Made by a program: the position numbers and the translations under genes. Positions 1 through 9,087 of a stretch of 35,509 nt of DNA are shown here, in pieces. This DNA is from Streptomyces actinomycinicus (lineage in GTDB: Bacteria > Actinomycetota > Actinomycetes > Streptomycetales > Streptomycetaceae). The DNA is taken from NCBI RefSeq assembly GCF_016741775.1, contig NZ_JAERRK010000036.1:1-35509 (forward strand), given 5' to 3'. Each line of letters starts with the position of its first letter. Position 1 is the first letter of the stretch. Under the pieces are notes generated by a model. It worked only from the letters and a program-made list of their open reading frames with translations. It did not search any database and had not been told where the DNA came from.

Positions 1-45
1 TCTGGCAGGCGTACGAAGGCCCCTGCTGACCTCACGGCGGGCTCG

Positions 46-1119
46 TCACCGGGGGTTCTGCGCCGGGACTCTTCGCTCTCCTCGACGTGGCTCCGTCCCA
101 CGCCCGTCGAGTACGCGCGCCACGGCGCGGGCGCGGGACGCCCTCCTCGGCGGCGGCACGAGTTCGACCGTGCACAGATCATCCGGACCGACACCGAGGA
201 CCGTGGCCAGGGCGCGCAGGCGATGCGGCTGCGGTATGCGGTGCCCCGACTCGTAGCCCTGGACGGTACGCGGATCCATGCGCGCCCCGCGGGCCAGGGC
301 ACTGACCGTCATGCCCGTCGCGAGCCGTCGCTCCCGTAGCCGCGCCCCGTTCAGGACCGGCATCCGGACAGCCTCCTCGCACGCGGGGCAGGGAGGGATG
401 GCTTCGCGCTCATGGATCTCGTAGCCCTCGGCCGTACCGCATCGGCCCGTCCACTCGGGCGCGGCGTTCGGATCGTCGATGGTGTCGTCGTCCCAGCACC
501 GCGTGGGCACGTACGACTTCCTGGCGGCAGCCCTCCGGGCGGCGGTGACGGCCTGGGCGTTCAGACCGAGGTTCTCAGGGGGGACACCGGCGTACTTCTC
601 GTGGAGGCGAGCGACTCTGTCGACGGTGCGCGCGCTGAGGAGCCGCTCCCGGTGCATGATCTCGTGCACCCGGGGTGCGGCGACCCCCAACGACGCGGCC
701 AGCCACGGGCCCGGATATCCGTCCGCCCACAGACCTTGCAGTCGCCGCTTCGTACCGGTCGAAGCGCTCAGGGGCCCGAAGCCGGAGGTGAAGTCCGGTG
801 GGCGGTACTCCAGCGCGGCCACCGCTCGCACCACGCTCCGGTTCATCGCCACCAACGGCGCGTGGTTCCGCCCGACGCTGCGGCAGCCGCGGATCAGATC
901 GCGGACGGTCGTGACCGAGACGCCCGCCTGACGTGCCATGTCCTTGGGCGCCATGCCCTCGGCGAACAGCTCCTGCGCACGCCGCACGGCCGGCGCGGGG
1001 TCGATACGCATCGTGATCCCCTGCCTGCGCTGGTAGGCACGATGTTTCTCATGGCGTCGCGCCTGCTCCCGTTCGGCGGGGGTCATTTCCGATCGGCGCC
1101 TTTTGGAGCTCTTGCCCAT
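46..1119 (-). CDS. Helix-turn-helix regulator with an internal Cys cluster and C-terminal XRE domain (357 aa)
   Basis: A probable cytoplasmic DNA-binding protein. The N-terminus (1-35) is very basic. Two homeodomain-like HTH segments can be seen around residues 45-80 and 125-158. Four cysteines (C208, C227, C244 and C247, the last two as CPAC) could bind a metal. A clear XRE-type HTH lies at about 257-312. An upstream in-frame ATG at 1131 exists, but I chose 1119 because a strong GGAGG lies 6-7 bases before it. The gene stands alone; no partner is evident and the target is unknown. Proteins of this type, with several HTH segments and a Cys pair, are common and mostly uncharacterised in streptomycetes. 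The arginine-rich tail after residue 322 looks disordered. Sure of DNA binding; unsure of metal binding. Confidence 0.8.
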   Translation of the reverse strand: MGKSSKRRRSEMTPAEREQARRHEKHRAYQRRQGITMRIDPAPAVRRAQELFAEGMAPKDMARQAGVSVTTVRDLIRGCRSVGRNHAPLVAMNRSVVRAVAALEYRPPDFTSGFGPLSASTGTKRRLQGLWADGYPGPWLAASLGVAAPRVHEIMHRERLLSARTVDRVARLHEKYAGVPPENLGLNAQAVTAARRAAARKSYVPTRCWDDDTIDDPNAAPEWTGRCGTAEGYEIHEREAIPPCPACEEAVRMPVLNGARLRERRLATGMTVSALARGARMDPRTVQGYESGHRIPQPHRLRALATVLGVGPDDLCTVELVPPPRRASRARAVARVLDGRGTEPRRGERRVPAQNPR

Positions 1120-1634
1120 GACGACCTCCATTCAGGAAACATGGAGAGAACAGCAGGGAAGTGGGGGAGGACGGCGAACGCTACCTTCCGCCGCAGGCGC
1201 GGGGCCAGGTTTTCTTACCGCCCGCTTGCCCGGTCGTTTCGCCGGTCGGGCTGCCGGCCTCTTGACCGGTCGTTTCGCCGGTCGGTCTGCCGGCTGTTTC
1301 CGTAGCGCCGGTCGTGCTGCCGGTCACTTTGATCGCGCGCCGAGGCCTGTCTGGCCCGCCCGAACCGCCGAAGCCATGCGCGGGAATGCATACATGTGCG
1401 GCGCAGTCCCGCCACAGGCCGGTCCGCAGCGGTGCCGGCGCCCCCGCGCCCCAGGTTCGTATCCGGCGGGGCCGAGTTAGCATACCCATAGGCCGGAGAC
1501 GAGGCCGGTCCTGTCGCGGACGGCGCCGACTCGGGCGCCGAGGGGTCGCAGACGCTGTTGTCAGCCCGTAGGACGCACGCCCCCTGAACTTCGCGTGGCT
1601 GCGGGGGGCCGCTTCCTCCACACCTGGCCGCACC
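1120..1634. other. Intergenic region with short GC-rich direct repeats
   Basis: This divergent gap separates the HTH regulator (-) from the phosphatase gene (+). It should carry promoters for both. Open frames exist on both strands here, but their composition is repetitive and they lack a family match or a convincing ribosome binding site. The only clear structure is the repeat block at 1230-1325. Confidence 0.5.
1230..1325. repeat. Direct repeats, about 36-bp period, 2.5 copies
   Basis: A 29-base unit beginning CCGGTCGTTTCGCCGGTCGG occurs at 1230-1258 and again at 1266-1294 with one base difference. A degenerate third copy starts at 1308. The period is 36 bases, a multiple of three. Each unit holds several CCGGTC/GCCGGC words. 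It could be a multi-site operator or neutral slippage; the sequence alone does not say which. Confidence 0.7.
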
Positions 1635-3977
1635 ATGAAGAAGCTGAGCGCCATGAACGCCGTTGTCCATCGGGAGCCCTTCGACGAGGCCGACGACGCT
1701 GCGGTGCGGGTCCGGTCCGGAGAGCCGGAAGGCGCGTACGAACTGCTACGCGTGGAAGACACCGCGTCATCGCCGCGGGCTACGGGTGCCGATCATGGCG
1801 TTGATCAGGACCTGCGGGCTCTGTTCGGACAGTCGACGGCCGTCTTCGCCTCGCTCGCCGGACCGAAGCACGTGCTGGAGGCCGCGAACGCCGCTTTCGC
1901 CGCCGTGATCGGCGGCGAAGCGCCTGTCCGGACCGGCATGCCGCTCGGTGTCCTGCTGCCCGAAGCCGAGGAGCAGGGCATCCTGACCTCGCTGGACCAG
2001 GTCTACCGGACCGGTGAGCGGCACACCGGCTCGGACGCGAGGTTCCTGCTGGGCAGCGGCGCCAGGGCGCGTGAGGCGTTCTTCGACTTCACCTACGAAC
2101 CCAGGACCGACCAGGACGGCAACGTCACCGGCGTGCATCTGATCGGGATCGAGACCACGCAGGTCAAGCAGGCGCAGCGGCTGACGGCCGAGCACCGTGC
2201 CCTGCTGGAGCAGATCGCCCGGCAGGCCCCTCTGGAACAGGTCCTGGAGGGCATGGCACGCACCATCGAGGAACTGTCACCGGAGAAGGTCTTCGTCTCC
2301 ATACTGCTCGCGGACGGCGACGGCCGGCATCTGCGGCACGGCGCGGGGCCCAGCCTCCCCGAGTTCTACAACCGGGCGATCGACGGCATCACCATCGGTG
2401 ACGGCGTCGGTTCCTGCGGCACCGCGGCACACCGGCGGCAGATGGTCATCGTGGACGAGATCGCCACGAATCTGTACTGGGAGCCCTACCGGGACCTGGC
2501 CGACTCCGCCGGCGTGGCGGCCTGCTGGTCCACCCCCGTCCTGGCCAGGGACGGGACCCTCCTCGGCACGTTCGCGATGTACCACCCCTCGCCCCGCGCA
2601 CCGCAGGAATTCGATCTCACCCTCGTCCGTCTGTTCGCCGACACCGCCGCGCTGGCCATCGAACGTCACCAGGTCGAGCAAGCCCGCGTCGCCGCCGAGA
2701 CGCGGGAGAAGCACGCCCGCGACGATCTGGCCTTCCTGCTGGAGGCGAGTACCTCGCTGTCGTCCGGCCTGGACTACACGCAGACCTTGCAGCGCCTGGC
2801 CAGGTGCTGCGTAGGGGGCGTGGCACCGTTGTGCGCGATAGACGTCCTCGAAGGCGGCCGGGTACGCCGCATCGCCACCGCCGCGGCGACCGACGCGGAG
2901 GAAGAACGCCTCGCCTCCCAGACGCCCGTCTACGACGCCGACGACGACGCGATCGCCCGGGTCCTGGCCTCCGGGGCCAGCGAGATCGTGCGCCGCGCCC
3001 CCCGGAATCCCGGGCTCTGGCGCGATCTGGGAGTGACCGGCTACCTGTGCGTCCCGCTGCTTGAGCGGGGGCGGCCCTTCGGGACGCTCACCGCACTGAC
3101 CAACGGCGCGGGCACGTTCGACGACCACAGCATCGCGCTGGCCGAGGAACTGGCCCGCCGCGCGGCGTCCGCCGCACTCAATGCCCGCCAGTACACCGAG
3201 CGCGTCGCTCTCGCCCGCGACCTGCAAGCCGGCCTGCTGGTGTCCGAGGTGCCCACCCTGCCGGCCGCCACGGCCGCCACCTTCTACCATCCCGCCGGTG
3301 AAGGACTCGACATCGGCGGCGACTTCTACGACGTCTTCCCGCTGCCGGACGGCACCTGGGCGTTCCTGCTCGGCGACGTGTGCGGTCGTGGTGCCATCGC
3401 CGCGACGACCACCGGACTGGTCCGGCACACCGCCCGTGCCGTGGCCCCTCTGCTGCCCCGGACCGTCAGCGTCGTCCGGGCCATCAACAAGGCCCTGCTC
3501 GAGCGTCCCGCCAGCCACGGCACCGGCTTCGTGAGTCTTGTCTACGGGCACCTCAGCCCTGCGCACGACGGTCTCGACGTCACGTTCGTGCGGGCCGGTC
3601 ACACCTTCCCCGTCCTCATCGACGCCCGGCACGTCGCCCGTACCGTCGAGTCGGAGGGCCTGCTGCTCGGTATCTGCGAGGAACCCGAGCTGACCGCCCA
3701 TCACATCCGCCTGCGCCCCTCCGAGAGCCTGGTTCTCTACACCGACGGCATCACCGAGGCCCGCAACGACGCAGGCGACCAGTTCGGCGAGGAGCGCCTC
3801 ACCGGCACACTGACCGGGCGGCTGCGCGACGGGTACACCGCCCAGGACGTCATCGTCGAACTGACCGGCGCGGTGCGCGGCTTCACCGGGCCCGGAGGGG
3901 TCGACGACGACCAAGCCGCTCTCGCCATCACGGTGAGCCGGGCGGCCGCGTCCGCACCGGCGCGGTGCGCGGGCTGA
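1635..3977 (+). CDS. PAS-GAF-GAF-SpoIIE (PP2C-type) protein serine phosphatase (780 aa)
   Basis: A cytoplasmic sensor phosphatase. Residues about 60-180 form a PAS-like domain, 185-345 and 365-520 two GAF domains, and 540-775 a SpoIIE/PP2C phosphatase domain. Metal-site motifs are visible: IGGDFYDVF, LGDVCGRG, YTDGITEARN and a terminal DDQAALAI. Proteins of this kind dephosphorylate anti-sigma-factor antagonists in partner-switching pathways, and the PAS and GAF domains usually sense small molecules or redox state. An RsbW-like ATPase lies at 33799-34239, too far away to claim as partner. There is no strong ribosome binding site at 1635; an alternative ATG lies at 1653. The 3' end overlaps the convergent MFS gene by 50 bp. 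Family is certain; ligand and substrate are unknown. Confidence 0.93.
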   Translation: MKKLSAMNAVVHREPFDEADDAAVRVRSGEPEGAYELLRVEDTASSPRATGADHGVDQDLRALFGQSTAVFASLAGPKHVLEAANAAFAAVIGGEAPVRTGMPLGVLLPEAEEQGILTSLDQVYRTGERHTGSDARFLLGSGARAREAFFDFTYEPRTDQDGNVTGVHLIGIETTQVKQAQRLTAEHRALLEQIARQAPLEQVLEGMARTIEELSPEKVFVSILLADGDGRHLRHGAGPSLPEFYNRAIDGITIGDGVGSCGTAAHRRQMVIVDEIATNLYWEPYRDLADSAGVAACWSTPVLARDGTLLGTFAMYHPSPRAPQEFDLTLVRLFADTAALAIERHQVEQARVAAETREKHARDDLAFLLEASTSLSSGLDYTQTLQRLARCCVGGVAPLCAIDVLEGGRVRRIATAAATDAEEERLASQTPVYDADDDAIARVLASGASEIVRRAPRNPGLWRDLGVTGYLCVPLLERGRPFGTLTALTNGAGTFDDHSIALAEELARRAASAALNARQYTERVALARDLQAGLLVSEVPTLPAATAATFYHPAGEGLDIGGDFYDVFPLPDGTWAFLLGDVCGRGAIAATTTGLVRHTARAVAPLLPRTVSVVRAINKALLERPASHGTGFVSLVYGHLSPAHDGLDVTFVRAGHTFPVLIDARHVARTVESEGLLLGICEEPELTAHHIRLRPSESLVLYTDGITEARNDAGDQFGEERLTGTLTGRLRDGYTAQDVIVELTGAVRGFTGPGGVDDDQAALAITVSRAAASAPARCAG

Positions 3978-5241
3978 GGAGGACGCGGCACACGGCGAGC
4001 GACAGGCACAGCCCGGCCGCGGCCAGCACGACGGCGGTGCGTTCGCCCCACGAGGACCAGGCCGCGCCGAACCCCAGCGAGCCGACGATCCGGGCCAGGG
4101 CCTGTCCACTGCCCACGACGGCGATTCCGGAGCCCTGCTGGACGGTCGGCACGGCCTCGCCCGCGGCGGCGGCCAGCACTCCGTCGGTGCCCGCGTAGAA
4201 GAGGCCGTGCAAGATCAGGACGGCCGGTACCACCGCGACCGTGGTGGCGGGCGTCGCCGCCAGCAGACCGTACACGGCGAGCAGGGCCATGTGTCCGGCC
4301 AGGAAGGTGGCTCTTCGTCCCACGCGGTCGGCGAGCGCCCCGACGGGTATCGCGAGCAGCAGGAACGCGGCGGCGGTGGCCAACGGCAGCAGCGGGAACC
4401 ACTGGTTCGGCAGCTCGAATCTGCGCTGGATCAGGAGGTACAGGAATCCGTCGCTCGTCGCGGTGAGTCCCAGGAGCGCGGAGCAGCAGGTCAGCCGGGC
4501 CATGTCCCGCTGCTTCAGCAAGCCCGCGAAGTCCCGCAGGCGGGGCTCCCGGGCGAGCCGTTCCACGGGGCCGGCCGGTCTGCGGGCACGGGGAACGAAG
4601 AGGAGGAGTACGACCACTCCGAGAGCGGCCGCACAGCTGCTGACCACGAACACCGCCTCGTACGCCGATGTCGAGCCCGTGGTGGAGAGCGGTGCTCGGG
4701 TGGCCTGCAGGATGCCGAACGCCGCCAGTGGACCGATCAGGGCCCCGGCGGTGTCCATGGCCCGGTGTACCCCGAAGGCTCTCGCGCGGCGTCCGGGCCC
4801 GGCGGCAAGGGAGATCATCGCGTCCCGCGGCGCCGTGCGCAGGCCCTTCCCGGTCCGGTCGACGGCGATCGTCGCGACGACGGCGGGCACGGTGTGCGCG
4901 ATGAGCAGCAGTGGTTTGCAGAGCGCGGACAGCGTGTACCCGACGGCGGCGACCGCCTTGTGCCGTCCGCCACCGCGGTCCGCCAGGTGGCCGCCCAACA
5001 GCCGTACCAGGGCGGCGACTCCGTTCTGGGTCCCGTCCAGCAGGCCGTAGGCGACCGGGGGGAGTCCGAGCCCGACGGCCAGGTAGAGAGGGAGCACGGC
5101 GGTGACCATCTCCGCGGACACGTCCGTGATGAGGCTGACGGCACCGAGCGCGAAGACCGTCCCGGGGACTCCCCTCGTCCGCCACCGGGCACCGTCGCCC
5201 TCGGGTCGCCCTGAGCCGTTGCGACTGTCGGCAAGGTACAT
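3928..5241 (-). CDS. Major facilitator superfamily transporter (437 aa)
   Basis: An inner-membrane MFS permease with about 12 hydrophobic helices from residue 28 to 425. The motif GGHLADRGGGRHK after the second or third helix is the MFS loop 2-3 signature (G-x-x-x-D-R-x-G-R-R type), with a matching GALADRVGRR in the second half. The substrate cannot be read from the sequence; drug or metabolite efflux is the usual assignment. The start at 5241 has GGGAAGG about 10 bases upstream. It follows the beta-propeller gene by 21 bp on the same strand, so the two are probably co-transcribed. Its end overlaps the convergent phosphatase gene. Confidence 0.9.
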   Translation of the reverse strand: MYLADSRNGSGRPEGDGARWRTRGVPGTVFALGAVSLITDVSAEMVTAVLPLYLAVGLGLPPVAYGLLDGTQNGVAALVRLLGGHLADRGGGRHKAVAAVGYTLSALCKPLLLIAHTVPAVVATIAVDRTGKGLRTAPRDAMISLAAGPGRRARAFGVHRAMDTAGALIGPLAAFGILQATRAPLSTTGSTSAYEAVFVVSSCAAALGVVVLLLFVPRARRPAGPVERLAREPRLRDFAGLLKQRDMARLTCCSALLGLTATSDGFLYLLIQRRFELPNQWFPLLPLATAAAFLLLAIPVGALADRVGRRATFLAGHMALLAVYGLLAATPATTVAVVPAVLILHGLFYAGTDGVLAAAAGEAVPTVQQGSGIAVVGSGQALARIVGSLGFGAAWSSWGERTAVVLAAAGLCLSLAVCRVLLSPRTAPVRTRPPGSP

Positions 5242-5262
5242 CGGCTGCCGCCTTCCCAGCTG

Positions 5263-6339
5263 TCAGCGGCCGAGGACCGCGGGGGCCAGGGCGCCCTCGA
5301 GAAGCCTCCGCGGGGCGCCCTTGCCGTCGGCTCGTACGGTCCACAGATCGGTGCCCTGGTCGCCCGCCAGGCTGTAGACGAGGGACCCGTCGCCGGTCCA
5401 CACCGCTTGGTCGTCGACGTTCCGCTGTTCGGCGGTCGGTGTCTCCTTCATGGTGCGCAGGTCCAGGACGTACAGCCGCCAGGGGGCGTCCGCCGGGAGC
5501 CCGGGCACGCGCTTCTTGTAGGCGACCCGGTCACCGGTGGGGGAGAGCGAGGGACACTCCGCATTGCCGTGGATGAGGGTGAGTTCGCGGGAAGCGACGT
5601 CCCCGGCCGCGAGATAGGTCTGTCCGCCCGTGGCCACCGTGACGTAGAAGGTGCGGTCGTCGGCGAACGTCACTCCCCAGACGTTCACATCAGCGGCCTT
5701 GTACGGCCGCCCTTCTTTGATCACGGTGTACGTCTCGAGGTTGTCCCGCAGCACCCAGCCCTCGGTGTCCAGGAGCGAGGTGCGCGTGGAGAATCCCGTC
5801 CCCGTGTAGGAGTCACCGCTGACGAACACCGTCCATGCCACCGTCCGTCCGGACGGCGAGACGCGTGCCCTGGTCGGGGTGCCCGCCAACGGGAACGTGC
5901 GCCGTTCACGCAGCTCCTGGTCCAGGACCACCGCGCGGTACGTATCGCGCACCACCCCGTGCTCGCCCTGCAGACAGATGCCGGTCCCGGCCGCGGCGGA
6001 GAAACGCAGGCACTTCACCCCCGAGGCGACGCGCGGCCCCGTCGGCTTGTCCGCCGGCACGGAAGCCAGTTCGTCGCGGTGGGGTCCCCACACCATGTTG
6101 CGGAAGACGACCCTCCGTCCGGCGTCCCCGGCCAGCGTCACCGGGCCGGGGAGGACCGCCGGCCCGCCCTGTGCCGGGCGGTCCAGCCGGCTCGTGCGCT
6201 CGGCGGCCCTGCGCACGGAGTAACCGGCGACCGCAGCCAGCAACAGAATGCAGACGATCAGGACCGGCAGGCGGCACTTGCGGATCACGCGCCCGTCGCG
6301 CACGCCCTCGTCCGTCACGTCTTGGTTCTTCGTGCTCAT
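5263..6339 (-). CDS. Membrane-anchored TolB/WD40-like beta-propeller protein (358 aa)
   Basis: Residues 1-22 are cytoplasmic and charged. One hydrophobic helix (about 23-43, LPVLIVCILLLAAVAGY) is followed by about 310 residues that should lie outside the membrane. This part has repeated beta-strand blocks with propeller-like turns (SPSGRTVAW, SPTGDRVAYKK, TGDGSLVYSL) and a final DLWTVRADGKG resembling TolB/PD40 repeats. I chose ATG 6339 because an open upstream extension to 6621 has no hydrophobic start or ribosome binding site, whereas CCAGGAC lies just before 6339. No enzyme motif is visible; a binding or sensing role is likely. It is the first gene of a probable two-gene operon with the MFS transporter. 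Confidence 0.8.
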   Translation of the reverse strand: MSTKNQDVTDEGVRDGRVIRKCRLPVLIVCILLLAAVAGYSVRRAAERTSRLDRPAQGGPAVLPGPVTLAGDAGRRVVFRNMVWGPHRDELASVPADKPTGPRVASGVKCLRFSAAAGTGICLQGEHGVVRDTYRAVVLDQELRERRTFPLAGTPTRARVSPSGRTVAWTVFVSGDSYTGTGFSTRTSLLDTEGWVLRDNLETYTVIKEGRPYKAADVNVWGVTFADDRTFYVTVATGGQTYLAAGDVASRELTLIHGNAECPSLSPTGDRVAYKKRVPGLPADAPWRLYVLDLRTMKETPTAEQRNVDDQAVWTGDGSLVYSLAGDQGTDLWTVRADGKGAPRRLLEGALAPAVLGR

Positions 6340-6749
6340 GTACAAGTCCTGGCCGTAGAGGTCGGGGATTCCGTGGCCGGATCCCCCTTGCGCTGCTACG
6401 CAGGGGGGAAGGAAAACATCAGGGGGCCGGCCCGAGTCAATATCTGCGGTCATGCGCAGGCGGGGATTCACGGCATCGCAACCGCGGTCAGGATTCCTTG
6501 ACCGGCGCTCCGCGGCGCTGGTACACACGGGTGAGCCACACATCAATGCGACTTCAGCCAACGCCTGAAGTGTCCGCTTCGCGGACAGAAAGCACGTGCC
6601 TTGCCGGACCGGAAAGGTCACAAGGCCCGCAGTTTCCCGGTCGAGGGCGGGGCCCGCGCATCCCGGTGCACGAATGCCCGCCTCATGTCGGCTTCCGGCC
6701 GAGGCCAGTAGCCGATTCCTGATGTGCAGTTGTCATCCGGGAGCGGAGC
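6340..6749. promoter_or_regulatory. Divergent intergenic region with two adjacent hairpins
   Basis: This 410-bp region lies between the propeller gene (-) and the phosphoesterase gene (+). At 6551-6571 a 7-bp inverted repeat (ACTTCAG/CTGAAGT) encloses 7 bases. A second, at 6571-6587 (TGTCCGC-TTC-GCGGACA), follows at once. They lie 160-200 bp upstream of the phosphoesterase and could be an operator or a leader structure. I see no confident -35/-10 pair. Confidence 0.45.
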
Positions 6750-7919
6750 ATGCGCAAACGCGCCGTCCTCACCATCGCCGTACTCACCGGTGTGTTGTCC
6801 GGTCTCCTCACGAGGCCGGCCAATGGAGATCCTCCCGCGCCGGGCGAGCTGCCCACCCCCGACCACGTCGTCGTCGCGGTCTTCGAAAACCATTCCGCTG
6901 CGCAGATCCTCGGCAGCGGCGAGGCGCCCTATTTCGACGAACTCGCGGCAGGCGGCGCCCGGCTCACCGCATCGTACGGAATCACCCACCCCAGCCAGCC
7001 GAACTACCTCGCCCTGTTCTCCGGCGGCATTCAGGGTGTCACCGGCGACGAATGCTACCGGGCGGGGTTCAGCAACGGACCCAACCTCGCGTCCGAACTC
7101 ATCGCCAAGGGGAAGACATGGGCCAGTTACAACGAGGGGCTGCCCGGTCAGGGCAGCACCAGCTGTACCGAGGGGCGGTACGCCAGGAAGCACAACCCCT
7201 GGTTCGCCTTCAGCAACGTCCCGACCGACACCGCTCGTACACTCGACCAGTTCCCCTCCGACTACAGCCGGTTGCCCGACGTCTCCTTCGTCGTCCCCGA
7301 CCTGTGCAACTCGATGCACGACTGCTCGGTCTCCACCGGTGACGCCTGGCTGAAGAAGACCCTCGGCGCGTACGCCACTTGGGCGAAGACACACAACAGT
7401 CTGCTCGTCGTCACGTTCGACGAGGACAACCGCAACGCCGACAACCAGATACCGACCGTCCTCTACGGCCAGCCCGTGAGAGCGGGCAGCACCACCGGCA
7501 CCAGCTACACGCACTACAACCTGCTCCGTACCCTGGAGGACATGTCCGGCACCGACCACGCCGGGGCGGCCGCCGACGCCTCTGCCGTGACCGGTATCTG
7601 GAACGCGCCCGGCGAACCGCCGCCCCCGCCTCCGTCGACAGCCCCGGTCACCACGCCAGGTTCAAGCGGAACTCCGGTCGCCCCACCGCCGAGCACCTCC
7701 GCCCCGACGGACCTACCGGCGCCCGGCGGAGCGATCCAGTCCGGTACGAGCACACCGGTGCCCGGTACGCAGACACCACCGCCGTCCGGCGCCCCGACGG
7801 AACCGGGGCTGCCCGAAACCGGGGCGAGTCCCCTCATCGGGTGGCTGACGGGAGCCGCCGTACTCCTGCTGACCGCAGGCATCCTGCTCAGCCGGAAACG
7901 CATGCGGTCGCGTCGCTGA
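6750..7919 (+). CDS. Secreted, sortase-anchored phosphoesterase (PF04185-type acid phosphatase / phospholipase C family, 389 aa)
   Basis: A Sec signal peptide covers residues 1-26. The catalytic domain (about 35-280) shows family motifs for metal binding: VVVAVFENHS, the nucleophile region THPSQPNYLALFSGG, and VTFDEDNRNADNQIPT near its end. A Pro/Thr/Ser-rich wall-spanning linker (285-350) leads to a sorting signal: LPETG at 354-358, a hydrophobic helix and the basic tail SRKRMRSRR. It should therefore be covalently attached to the wall. Family members hydrolyse phosphomonoesters or phospholipid headgroups; the substrate here is unknown. GGGAGCGGAG precedes the ATG. The 3' end overlaps the convergent sigma-like gene A by 32 bp. 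Confidence 0.92.
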   Translation: MRKRAVLTIAVLTGVLSGLLTRPANGDPPAPGELPTPDHVVVAVFENHSAAQILGSGEAPYFDELAAGGARLTASYGITHPSQPNYLALFSGGIQGVTGDECYRAGFSNGPNLASELIAKGKTWASYNEGLPGQGSTSCTEGRYARKHNPWFAFSNVPTDTARTLDQFPSDYSRLPDVSFVVPDLCNSMHDCSVSTGDAWLKKTLGAYATWAKTHNSLLVVTFDEDNRNADNQIPTVLYGQPVRAGSTTGTSYTHYNLLRTLEDMSGTDHAGAAADASAVTGIWNAPGEPPPPPPSTAPVTTPGSSGTPVAPPPSTSAPTDLPAPGGAIQSGTSTPVPGTQTPPPSGAPTEPGLPETGASPLIGWLTGAAVLLLTAGILLSRKRMRSRR

Positions 7920-9087
7920 GGCCTCCCTGGCCGCCGGCCGGGGGGTCCGTCTCGCCGCGCATCGGCGAGGGGGACACCGGGGGAGGCGTCCCGGTACCGG
8001 CGGGCTGCTGCGCGAGGGTCAGGGCGGCAGCCGCGCCGACCGCAAGCAGCGCCATCGCGGTGATCGTCACGGTCGTCCTGGCGGACGAGTGAGCCGTCGC
8101 CGGGCGGGCGTGGCGAGCCGACCGCCGCGGCTCCTCGCGGGAGCCACGGCGGGTCGGTGGAGCGGTGCGGGCCGGCCGGACCGGAGGCCGGGGGGCGGTG
8201 CGAACGGTCCTGCGGGCCCGGAGATAGGCCGTGGCCGCCCAGGGCAGCAGCGCCTCCGCCAACAGGACGTCGGGTTGTTGGAAGAGCCGGGTCAGGTCGT
8301 GATGGGCGGCCGAGCAGTCCGGACACCGGGCCAGGTGCCGGTCCAGGTAGTCGCTGCGGTGGGCCGACGTGCCCGGGCGGGTGGTCGCCTCCAGCAATTT
8401 GATCAGGTTCCGGCAGGCCTCGCCCGCCTGAGCCGTGTAGTGGACGAGATACGCGCCGCGTACACGATGCAGCAAGTCCTCGCGTCTGGCCGCGGGATGA
8501 ACGGCCGTCAGGCCCAGGACGGCTGCCGTGTCTTCGGTGTCCGCCGGCTCGATGACGGTGTACCACAGCAAGGACCGTATGCGCGGCGGCAGTGTGTACA
8601 CGGCCCACCGGGCCAGGCTGCTCCCCGAATCGGCCGACGCCTTCGGCGGATACCCGGCGCCCTCCGTCTCCCGGCGGTCGTCCAGGGCCCGGTGGTCGAG
8701 CCACCGGAGGAAACCCGGCTCCAGGACGGCACGACGCCCTGTGAAGGCCCAGCGCTCGGCGGTCTGTGCCACGGTCAGCAACAACTGCAGCCGCAGGGCG
8801 TCCTCGGGCTCGAAGGCGCCGATGCCACGTTCGGAGTGCCGGAACGCCTCGGCCGCCAGGATCTGGGCATGTGAGCCCTGGACCCACAGCCCGGCGTACG
8901 AGGCCATCGCGGACAGATGCCGCCGCCGCAGCTCCTGGAGGACCTGCGGCGCGTCGACCGCTTCGCCCGGCGGCGCGTCCGGCCGGTCCGGGGCCGCGGA
9001 GCGCAGACACCGGATCAGAGCGGCGTCCGACAGGGCCCGGTGGTTCCCGGCGAGCTGACGCCCACGGCTTTGATGACGCTGCTCCAT
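7888..9087 (-). CDS. Sigma-like membrane protein A: degenerate ECF sigma, ZAS zinc motif, one TM helix (399 aa)
   Basis: One of four paralogs in the window. Residues 20-130 resemble sigma-2 (SDAALIRC start; RRRHLSAMASYAGLW). Residues 160-220 are a worn sigma-4 remnant (TLPPRIRSLLWYTV...AAVLGLT) without a clear recognition helix. A ZAS-like zinc motif follows: C225, H251, C255, C258 (HLARCPDC), with W283 exactly 25 residues after the last Cys. After a basic Arg/Pro-rich linker, one TM helix lies at about 338-360, then a 40-residue outer tail without a sensor domain. I chose ATG 9087 because the paralogs also begin shortly before an SDAxL motif; an in-frame ATG at 9189 would add 34 unusual Cys-rich residues. 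It may be a membrane-held regulator or decoy, not an active sigma factor. Confidence 0.8.
   Translation of the reverse strand: MEQRHQSRGRQLAGNHRALSDAALIRCLRSAAPDRPDAPPGEAVDAPQVLQELRRRHLSAMASYAGLWVQGSHAQILAAEAFRHSERGIGAFEPEDALRLQLLLTVAQTAERWAFTGRRAVLEPGFLRWLDHRALDDRRETEGAGYPPKASADSGSSLARWAVYTLPPRIRSLLWYTVIEPADTEDTAAVLGLTAVHPAARREDLLHRVRGAYLVHYTAQAGEACRNLIKLLEATTRPGTSAHRSDYLDRHLARCPDCSAAHHDLTRLFQQPDVLLAEALLPWAATAYLRARRTVRTAPRPPVRPARTAPPTRRGSREEPRRSARHARPATAHSSARTTVTITAMALLAVGAAAALTLAQQPAGTGTPPPVSPSPMRGETDPPAGGQGGLSDATACVSG

Noticed and set aside
2277..4109. A long minus-strand frame opposite the phosphatase gene
   Set aside because: Antisense shadow with low-complexity Gly/Arg/Ala/Val composition; the phosphatase on the other strand has clear domains.
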